The translations under genes were made by a program, and so were the position numbers. Source: Nitrosomonas sp. (GTDB lineage: Bacteria > Pseudomonadota > Gammaproteobacteria > Burkholderiales > Nitrosomonadaceae). Taken from it: a DNA stretch of 56,846 nucleotides. Numbering within the stretch: the first letter of the stretch is position 1; the number at the start of each line of letters is the position of its first letter. The notes beneath the pieces were generated by a model that worked only from the letters and a program-made list of their open reading frames with translations, was not told the origin of the DNA and made no database searches. This document shows positions 50,572 to 56,846 of the stretch, one piece after another. The DNA is taken from contig NZ_JAMWZS010000015.1 in the NCBI RefSeq assembly GCF_024282095.1, positions 1-56,846 of the forward strand, given 5' to 3'.

Positions 50572-51300
50572 ATGAAAACAGCAATCCATGAGATATCATT
50601 CAACTCAAGCACGATTACCCGCATATTGGCAGCAGTGACGGTTATTTTGATCCTTGCCAGCATCGGCGGGCAGCTCTTGAAATTCACGTTTGGCGCTGAT
50701 TATCTTAAAAGGCTTGTGCTACTCTTCAATCTTGATGAAGAACAAAATATTCCAACCTATTTCTCTGTATTACTCATGCATTTTGCGGCCCTGCTGCTTG
50801 CACTCATCGCTGTATTCAATAGGCAGCAAATGATGCCGCATGTATCAAAATGGGCAATTCTTTCATTTGGATTCCTCCTTATGGCATTCGATGAGTCCTC
50901 GCAATTTCATGAGAAACTCATTTGGCCATTCAGAGCACTGCTCAAAGAGCTGTTGGCTGATGGTGCCGCCCTCGGCGTCTTTTATTTCACTTGGGTCATA
51001 CCGGGTATCATACTCGTTGCAACTCTCGCACTGTTTTTTCTGAAATTCCTGCTGTATCTCCCTACGGCAGTAAGAATCAGGTTTCTGATCGCTGCAACCC
51101 TCTATATTGGCGGAGCTGTCGGTTTTGAATTGATCGGCGGCCGTCATTCCGAATTGTACGGGGAAGAGAATTGGAGCTACATTATGATTACCACTATTGA
51201 AGAAAGTCTCGAACTATCAGGACTTATTTTCTTCATTTGGGCACTGCTAAAATACTGCGAGGATCACTTTAGCGCTATGCAGCTTCGTTTTGAAACCTAA
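50572..51300 (+). CDS. Unknown multi-pass membrane protein
   Basis: 242 residues with about six hydrophobic helices (near 17-35, 62-82, 93-108, 131-158, 168-184 and 212-230). I do not recognise the family. Charged residues sit in or beside helices in a regular way: FDESSQFHEKL after helix 3, FELIGGRHSE after helix 5 and TTIEESLELSG at helix 6. The clustered Glu, Asp and His could form a metal or cofactor site, but this is inference. No partner gene is adjacent, and it seems to be transcribed alone. Confidence 0.65.
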   Translation: MKTAIHEISFNSSTITRILAAVTVILILASIGGQLLKFTFGADYLKRLVLLFNLDEEQNIPTYFSVLLMHFAALLLALIAVFNRQQMMPHVSKWAILSFGFLLMAFDESSQFHEKLIWPFRALLKELLADGAALGVFYFTWVIPGIILVATLALFFLKFLLYLPTAVRIRFLIAATLYIGGAVGFELIGGRHSELYGEENWSYIMITTIEESLELSGLIFFIWALLKYCEDHFSAMQLRFET

Positions 51301-51434
51301 CCCAGTTGTCGATACAAAATATCCTCCAATACCAAATTTGTTATCCCTGAAGAATTTCTCGTTAAGCAAGCATAGAGAACTCCGTAGCAAACTGCTACAA
51401 TTAGTCAATTACTATTCATCGATGAGATAGAACC

Positions 51435-51851
51435 ATGGCAAAGTCAGCTTCTCCGATTCGGTTGCAGGAAGATTTAATGCAGGCTGCCGCATTGACGGGT
51501 GAGCGATTCCATCGCAGCACGGCTAAGCAAATTGAATATTGGGCGGAAATTGGATGCAACGTGTCCAAAATGTTGGATCCGGACGACCTGTTGTCAATTT
51601 CAGCAGGGCTGGCAAAAATCAGAGTTGAACCCGTTCATAGTGAACCGATTGATCCCAGCGAAGTATTCCAATCGCTTGAAGCTGAGCGTGTGAGCGGAAT
51701 ATTGCCGCAAACAGTGACCAGCAGTGCAATGAAGTATCAGATTTCGTTAACCCATCCTGGCTATCTGGAGCAAATCAATCCGGATAGCACAATAAAAACA
51801 GGAAAATTCCAGGGTGGCGTATTTATTGAAATGAATGAAACAGCAACTTGA
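51435..51851 (+). CDS. ParD-like antitoxin
   Basis: 138 residues. The N-terminal 55 residues (PIRLQEDLMQAAALTGERFHRSTAKQIEYWAEIG) match the ParD-like antitoxin family, a ribbon-helix-helix-type regulator. The second half is longer than in classical ParD and ends in a small beta region (YLEQINPDSTIKTGKFQGGVF). Its TGA overlaps the TTG start of the kinase-like toxin, which supports a pair. Confidence 0.75.
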   Translation: MAKSASPIRLQEDLMQAAALTGERFHRSTAKQIEYWAEIGCNVSKMLDPDDLLSISAGLAKIRVEPVHSEPIDPSEVFQSLEAERVSGILPQTVTSSAMKYQISLTHPGYLEQINPDSTIKTGKFQGGVFIEMNETAT

Positions 51852-52441
51852 GTACAAAAAAACAACTTTGGGTGCTGGCTGGTGGAAATGGCGCAGGTAA
51901 AAGCACTTTTTACCGCACGCGGCTGGCGCCAAAAGGTATACCGTTTGTTAATGCCGATATCGTAGCAAAACTGCTTTATCCGCATGCCCCGGAATTACAT
52001 AGCTATGATGCGGCAATGCTGGCGGGACAGATGCGCTTACAACTGTTGCGGGAAGGACGCAGCTTTTGTTTTGAAACCGTGTTCTCGCATCCCTCAAAAA
52101 TCGATTTTGTCGCACAAGCAAAAACACTTGGCTATGAAATCATATTAGTGCTTATTCACCTGAACGATATTTCACTCAATCAAGCGCGCGTAGCACAACG
52201 GGTCAGCGAAGGCGGACACCATGTTCCGGATGACAAAGTGCTGAGCCAAATTCCCAGGGTGCTAAAACTTATCAGGCAAACGCTGCCGTTATGCGATCAG
52301 ATTTATATTCTGGATAATTCACGCACAGACAATCCGTTTCAGCAAGTTGCCGTCATCCGCAGTGGCCAGATTAACTATCAACAACATGCCATGCCCGATT
52401 GGGCCAAAGAATTACTGTCAGACTATTTGGCGGAAAAATAA
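51848..52441 (+). CDS. Zeta-toxin-like P-loop kinase
   Basis: 197 residues. Walker A GGNGAGKST lies about residues 12-20, followed by FVNADIVAKLL (the Asp of zeta toxins), FCFETVFSHPSK and EGGHHVPDDKVLSQIPR (the substrate-sensing and Arg region). Zeta toxins phosphorylate UDP-N-acetylglucosamine; the substrate here is inferred. The only start that keeps the P-loop is TTG at 51848, inside the TTGA overlap with the antitoxin stop. The next ATG comes after the kinase motif, so the TTG is firm. A rare start plus overlap would keep toxin output low. Confidence 0.82.
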   Translation: MSTKKQLWVLAGGNGAGKSTFYRTRLAPKGIPFVNADIVAKLLYPHAPELHSYDAAMLAGQMRLQLLREGRSFCFETVFSHPSKIDFVAQAKTLGYEIILVLIHLNDISLNQARVAQRVSEGGHHVPDDKVLSQIPRVLKLIRQTLPLCDQIYILDNSRTDNPFQQVAVIRSGQINYQQHAMPDWAKELLSDYLAEK

Positions 52442-52569
52442 GACTGAATTGCCAACTCAGGAATGTCAAGGTACCTGATCTGATGACTTGCTAGAAATTT
52501 AAATCACACATTGAAAACGCTAGTACTATTTTTCTACAGTTGTTAAAAATTACCCATTAATATATCTTT

Positions 52570-52583
52570 TATAATATATTATA
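52570..52583. promoter_or_regulatory. hicAB promoter with overlapping palindrome
   Basis: A perfect 14-bp palindrome, TATAATATATTATA, contains a consensus -10 box and lies just 9 bp before the hicA ATG. Binding of HicB here would block RNA polymerase, so this is a likely autoregulatory operator. Transcription would start very close to the ATG. Confidence 0.5.
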
Positions 52584-52592
52584 GTAACCCTC

Positions 52593-52778
52593 ATGAATGG
52601 AAACGAAATTATCAAACGCCTAAAATCTGAAGGATGGCGAGTGAAACGGGTTCGTGGCAGCAATCACATGATGGAAAGGGGTGGTCGCGTCGTACCAGTA
52701 CCCGTTCATGGTTCCACTGAAATCGGGAAAAGCCTGCTGGCAGCAATCGAAAAACAAACCGGAGTTAAACTAAAATGA
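52593..52778 (+). CDS. hicA: HicA mRNA interferase toxin
   Basis: 61 residues, full length for HicA. NEIIKRLKSEGWRVKRVRGSNHMMERGGRVVPVPVHGSTEIGKSLL shows the dsRBD-like fold, with the conserved GSNH catalytic histidine and the VPVH strand. HicA cleaves mRNA independently of the ribosome. It overlaps hicB by 4 bases (ATGA), the standard toxin-first order. Confidence 0.93.
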   Translation: MNGNEIIKRLKSEGWRVKRVRGSNHMMERGGRVVPVPVHGSTEIGKSLLAAIEKQTGVKLK

Positions 52779-53191
52779 ATACTTTGTATCCAGCGATTTT
52801 TGAGCCGCAAGAACCCTCCGGCTTCTTTGTGCACTTCATTGATATCCCCGAAGCCATTACACAAGGGGAAACCGTTGACGAATGCTTATTTAACGGCTCG
52901 GAGGCTCTCTCTTTGGTATTAGAGGAATATCTTGATTCCGGTAGGGATGTTCCGCTACCAACCACCAATTGCCAGAATGCTCATTACATCGCCCCGGATG
53001 CCAAGATCCAGTCTGCTTTGCTGGTACGCTGGGCGCGTGGTGATCGCTCTTTGGCTGAAATCGCCCGCGCTTTGGAAACTTCCTGGCCATCCGCTCAGAG
53101 ACTGGAAGATCCGCATCATTGGCCTTCCTTGAAGCAGCTTGAAAAGGCTGCTTCGGTGTTAGGTAAGAAACTGGTATTGTCGTTGGAGTAG
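52775..53191 (+). CDS. hicB: HicB antitoxin
   Basis: 138 residues. N-terminal partly degraded RNase H-like domain (YPAIFEPQEPSGFFVHFIDIPEAITQGETVDECLFNGSEAL) and a C-terminal helix-turn-helix (about 78-138) resembling a Cro/CI-type or HicB-associated domain (SLAEIARALETSWPSAQRLEDPHHWPSLKQLEKAASVLGKKL). It should neutralise HicA and repress the operon. Coupled to hicA by the ATGA overlap. Confidence 0.93.
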   Translation: MNTLYPAIFEPQEPSGFFVHFIDIPEAITQGETVDECLFNGSEALSLVLEEYLDSGRDVPLPTTNCQNAHYIAPDAKIQSALLVRWARGDRSLAEIARALETSWPSAQRLEDPHHWPSLKQLEKAASVLGKKLVLSLE

Positions 53192-53192
53192 A

Positions 53193-53648
53193 TTTATATT
53201 TTTCATCTCACTCATTCAATCGCACATCGAAAGACCTGACTGGGAAGTCGGCAAAGATATCTCTGAGTCTCAATTATCAGACTCAGATAAGGAATCCAGC
53301 AGTGACTCAATCTACGTTAATATCGATACGTTTGATAAGACTGCTGTACTAATTAGCGGGAATCAGATGGTGCAGATTAGTGATGCAATTTCCGTGACAC
53401 TAATACTAGCCCTAAGCTCAGAAGGTTGGAAAGATGGAAATGCGATGTTCATCCAAAATACCGGCATACTTAAGCTTGGTCGACACCGAATCTCAAAAGA
53501 AAGCGCATCGCAACTAGCCAATATACTCCGAACAAAGATTGCTGGATTGGCCTCAAATGAACTTGCAGAAGCAGAGAAGCCTATAAACGATTTGATAAGA
53601 ATTGCTAGTTTAGGTGCTTTCACGATTGATTTCGTTGATTGTCAATGA
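53193..53648 (+). pseudogene. Orphan gene tail after hicB
   Basis: Starting within hicB in another frame, an open stretch runs without a stop to 53648. The first ATG is at 53367 and gives 93 residues. The 58 codons before it (with DWEVGKDISESQLSDSDKES and YVNIDTFDKTAVLISG) look coding too but have no ATG, GTG or TTG start. I infer the 5'-truncated tail of a larger gene, joined to hicAB by a past insertion or deletion. No family recognised. A start at 53367 cannot be excluded. Confidence 0.4.
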
Positions 53649-53690
53649 ATACAGAATGCACAGAACTTCCGGGACAAGAGCATGATTTTG

Positions 53691-56600
53691 TTAACCACCC
53701 GATAAATCCCGCCCATGCACAATCCGATACAACACTGGCAGCACCAGCAACGTCAACGCAGTCGACGATAAAATCCCACCGATCACCACTGTGGCCAGCG
53801 GTCGTTGTACTTCCGCACCGGTGCCGGTGGCGAGCGCCATTGGCAGGAACCCGATCGATGCTACCAGTGCGGTCATCAGTACAGGGCGTAGCCGGGTCAG
53901 TGCACCGGTTTGAATTGCATCATCCAAAGACAACCCTTGCTCTCTCAAACCCCGAATAAACGCCAGCATCACCAAGCCATTCAGAACCGCCACGCCGGAT
54001 AGCGCGATGAATCCTACGCCAGCGGAAATGGACAGTGGGATGTCACGCAACCACAAGGCGAATATGCCGCCGGTCAACGCAAAGGGAACGCCGGTAAACA
54101 TCAGCAGCCCATCGCGCACGTTACCGAACATCGTGTACAACAGGATGAAAATCAGACCGAGCGCAATCGGTATCACGATCTGGAGGCGCTGCGCCGCGGA
54201 AATCATCTGCTCAAACTGGCCGCCCCAGGTAGTCCAGTAGCCATGGGGGATACGTACTTTTTCGTTGACCAATTGTTCCGCTTCCTGCACAAAAGAACCC
54301 AGATCACGGCCGCGTACATTGGCGGTAATCACGATTCTGCGTTTGCCATTTTCCCGGCTGACCTGATTGGGGCCCTGAGTCATCTCGAATTTGGCGATTT
54401 CGCCCAAGGTGACAAAAACCGGTGCAGCCGGCTGAGCTGCCTGAGCCTGAGCAGCCTGCGGCGTCATGGGCGCTGCAGCAACACTCTGCATCGGAACACT
54501 GACAGGCAAACGTTTCAGTGCTTCAACATCCACCCGCAAATGCTCCGGCAGCCGTATTTGCAAATCAAAGCGCCGGTCGCCTTCAAAAATCATGCCGGTA
54601 CTTCTACCACCCACCGACATGGCGACCACATCCTGCACATCACGGCCATTCAGCCCGTAACGCGCCATTTTTGCGCGATCCATCTGAATGGAAAGCACCG
54701 GCAATCCGGTGATCTGTTCGACTCTGACATCCGCCGCGCCGGGAACAGTTTTAAGCAGACCTTCGATTTCTTCTCCCAGATCCAGCAAAGTATCCATATT
54801 ATCGCCAAACACTTTGACGGCGACATCGGCGCGCACGCCCGACAGCAATTCATTGAAGCGCATTTGTATCGGCTGCGTAAATTCGTAATTATTACCCGGA
54901 ACCTTATGAACAGCCTGTTCCATTGCGGCAATCAACTCCGCTTTGGTGCGATGCGCGCCGCTCCATTCCGACTGCGGTTTGAGGATGATAAACACATCCG
55001 CGACGCTCGGTGGCATGGGGTCGGTGGCTATTTCGGCAGTGCCGATTTTGGAAAACACCCGATCGACTTCAGGAAATTTCTTGACCGTTTCTTCCAGTTC
55101 GTTCTGCATTTCAATCGCGGTAGTCAGACTGGTACCCGGAATGCGGATGGCATGCAATGCGATATCACCTTCATTCAGACTGGGCACAAATTCGCTGCCG
55201 ACCCGTGTGGTCAGCAAGCCCGATAAAATAACAATAACAATGGCGATCGTAACCGTGAGTTCGCGGTGATTCATGGTCGCAGTCAATAGCGGCGAATAAA
55301 CTTTCTTTGCCCATGCCATTACAGGACTTTCCGTCTCTTTCACCTTGCCGGATAGAAAAAATGCAATCGCAGCCGGAACAAAGGTAAGCGAAAGCACCAT
55401 CGCGCCAATCAATGCCGTCACCACGGTGAGCGCCATCGGGTGAAACATTTTTCCTTCCACCCCGGTCAATGCAAAAATGGGTAGATACACGATGATGATG
55501 ATCAGCTCGCCATAGATCAACACGCGCCGCGCTTCCCTGGAAGCATCGAACACCAATTCGAGACGTTCGGTGAGTGTCAGTTCACGCCCTAATCGCATCT
55601 GCTCATGCGCGAGCCGCCGAATACTGTTCTCGACAATGACGATGGCACCGTCCACGATAATGCCAAAATCAATCGCCCCCAAACTCATCAGGTTAGCGCT
55701 CACATGATTGGTCACCATGCCGGTAAACGTAAACAGCATCGATAGCGGAATCACGAAAGCCGCAATCAGCGCGGCACGCAGATTGCCCAGAAACAGCAGC
55801 AATACCACGATAACCAGCGCGGCACCTTCGAGCAGGTTGGTCGCTACCGTATGAATGGTTTTTTCAACCAGCGTGGTGCGGTCATAGACCGGTGTTGTCA
55901 CAATGCCTTCGGGCAAATTGCGATTGATTTCTTCCAATTTGCTGGCCGCGGCCTGAGCAACGAGCCGACTGTTTTCTCCAATCAACATGTGCACCGTTCC
56001 CAGCACCACTTCCTTGCCATTCTGAGTGGCGGCACCGGTACGTAATTCCCTGCCAATCAGAATATCCGCGACATCCTTGACGCGAAGAGGTGTTCCCTGC
56101 CGCGCGCCAAGAATGATATTGCCGATTTCATCCAGATTGGCAATTTGTCCGGGTATGCGAACCAGATACTGCTCCCCGCTTCTTTCAATATAACCGGCAC
56201 CCACATTCAGGTTGTTACGTTCCAGCGCAGTTACCAGATCGATCAATGACAATCCGAAAGCAATCATTTTCTCCGGATAGGGCACGACATGAAATTGTTT
56301 GACATAACCGCCTACCGTGTTGATTTCCGTCACACCTTTCACCATGCGCAGTTGCGGCCGGATGACCCAATCCTGGATTTCACGCAAATCGGTCGAAGTA
56401 TATTCAGTGCCATCCGGTTTCTTTGCACCTTCTTCGGCATCGACGGTCCACATAAAGATTTCGCCCAAACCGGTGGAAATAGGTCCCATCATCGGCTCAA
56501 TACCAATGGGCAAGCGGCCTTTGGCTTCCTGGATGCGCTGACTGACTTGCTGGCGCGCAAAATAAACATCGGTGCCGTCTTTGAAAACCACGGTGACCTG

Positions 56601-56846
56601 CGACAAGCCATAGCGCGAAATAGAACGGGTATAGTCCAGATGGGGTAAACCCGCCATGATGGTTTCAATTGGAAACGTGATGCGCTGCTCGGCTTCAATC
56701 GGCGAATAACCCGCCGCATTGGTGTTGATCTGAACCTGTACGTTGGTGATATCCGGCACGGCGTCGATCGGCAACTTCTGATAGCTGTAGACGCCGATGA
56801 TTGCCATCATCAAGACTGCCATCAGCACGATGCCGCGTTGATAGAT
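53691..56846 (-). CDS. CzcA-type RND heavy-metal efflux pump (5' end beyond window)
   Basis: At least 1050 residues; the reading frame continues through the last base of the window, so the N-terminus (normally about 15 more residues) is missing. It has RND periplasmic and transmembrane halves, and the metal-RND signature DFGIIVDGAIVIVEN, which fits divalent-cation pumps (Zn, Co, Cd, Ni) rather than the Cu/Ag type. It takes metal from the periplasm and membrane through a CzcB adaptor and a CzcC outer channel, which would lie beyond the window. An Ala/Gln/Pro-rich insertion of about 20 residues (around 54420-54490) is unusual. The C-terminus ends RIVHGRDLSGG. Confidence 0.9.
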   Translation of the reverse strand: MYQRGIVLMAVLMMAIIGVYSYQKLPIDAVPDITNVQVQINTNAAGYSPIEAEQRITFPIETIMAGLPHLDYTRSISRYGLSQVTVVFKDGTDVYFARQQVSQRIQEAKGRLPIGIEPMMGPISTGLGEIFMWTVDAEEGAKKPDGTEYTSTDLREIQDWVIRPQLRMVKGVTEINTVGGYVKQFHVVPYPEKMIAFGLSLIDLVTALERNNLNVGAGYIERSGEQYLVRIPGQIANLDEIGNIILGARQGTPLRVKDVADILIGRELRTGAATQNGKEVVLGTVHMLIGENSRLVAQAAASKLEEINRNLPEGIVTTPVYDRTTLVEKTIHTVATNLLEGAALVIVVLLLFLGNLRAALIAAFVIPLSMLFTFTGMVTNHVSANLMSLGAIDFGIIVDGAIVIVENSIRRLAHEQMRLGRELTLTERLELVFDASREARRVLIYGELIIIIVYLPIFALTGVEGKMFHPMALTVVTALIGAMVLSLTFVPAAIAFFLSGKVKETESPVMAWAKKVYSPLLTATMNHRELTVTIAIVIVILSGLLTTRVGSEFVPSLNEGDIALHAIRIPGTSLTTAIEMQNELEETVKKFPEVDRVFSKIGTAEIATDPMPPSVADVFIILKPQSEWSGAHRTKAELIAAMEQAVHKVPGNNYEFTQPIQMRFNELLSGVRADVAVKVFGDNMDTLLDLGEEIEGLLKTVPGAADVRVEQITGLPVLSIQMDRAKMARYGLNGRDVQDVVAMSVGGRSTGMIFEGDRRFDLQIRLPEHLRVDVEALKRLPVSVPMQSVAAAPMTPQAAQAQAAQPAAPVFVTLGEIAKFEMTQGPNQVSRENGKRRIVITANVRGRDLGSFVQEAEQLVNEKVRIPHGYWTTWGGQFEQMISAAQRLQIVIPIALGLIFILLYTMFGNVRDGLLMFTGVPFALTGGIFALWLRDIPLSISAGVGFIALSGVAVLNGLVMLAFIRGLREQGLSLDDAIQTGALTRLRPVLMTALVASIGFLPMALATGTGAEVQRPLATVVIGGILSSTALTLLVLPVLYRIVHGRDLSGG

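Noticed and set aside
54243-55226. Long plus-strand open frame of 327 codons opposite the efflux pump
   Set aside because: It is antisense to strongly conserved czcA sequence, has a His/Gln/Arg-rich composition typical of a shadow frame and no family pattern.

Overview
The window looks like chromosomal DNA of a betaproteobacterium, most likely a member of the Nitrosomonadaceae. This rests on family resemblance and gene order: pyrG-eno-ftsB, petABC-sspAB, secA-M23 peptidase-dciA, an assimilatory APS-type CysH and a TIGR04073 exosortase-associated protein. No ammonia-oxidation genes are in view, so the genus is an inference. Most of the sequence is ordinary housekeeping DNA broken by small accessory patches.

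Region by region. 1-850: a small membrane protein next to a decayed hicAB toxin-antitoxin locus. 849-6717 (minus strand): a compact six-gene run made of a small protein, a patatin-like lipase, a TerC membrane protein, a universal stress protein, a metallo-beta-lactamase phosphodiesterase and a GAF-containing secretion ATPase. 6866-13300: proline iminopeptidase, cysH, a secreted protein, a DUF4177/TM2/CPBP-protease cluster, the TIGR04073 protein and htpX. 13303-26455: ftsB, eno, pyrG, a fructosamine-kinase-like protein, argH, murA, ridA, recG, mnmA, nudJ and dedA. 26700-27980: a REC-REC-GGDEF regulator. 27981-30211: a gene graveyard beside tRNA-Thr(TGT), holding a broken secreted FnIII-like gene and the C-terminal piece of an ATPase. 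30248-44822: sspBA, petCBA (cytochrome bc1), secA, M23 peptidase, dciA, an RNB exoribonuclease, tonB, aroE and mgtE. 44823-47940: an AbrB/VapC module flanked by a 41-bp duplication of the mgtE 3' end, a membrane protein, an FMN reductase, a VF530/S4 pair and a MITE-like element. 48022-51300: rlmL and a multi-pass membrane protein. 51435-53650: ParD-like/zeta and HicAB toxin-antitoxin modules plus an orphan gene tail. 53691-end: a CzcA-type RND metal efflux pump that runs off the window.

Functional links. petABC builds the cytochrome bc1 complex and is followed by the sspAB regulators. TerC, UspA, the phosphodiesterase and the GAF-ATPase are spaced like one operon and may form a stress or cyclic-nucleotide-linked unit. 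Three to four toxin-antitoxin loci (one dead) mark the accessory patches.

Most notable structure outside genes. Two families of small inverted-repeat elements are present. One has three copies (7840-7959, 37415-37506, 41128-41273) and the other has one copy (47777-47940). Their ends begin with TAG or a close variant and sit on or within about 10 bp of stop codons; in two cases the element's own TAG is the stop codon of the neighbouring gene. I found no CRISPR array, rRNA operon, intact transposase or prophage, and no clear undescribed multi-gene defence system.
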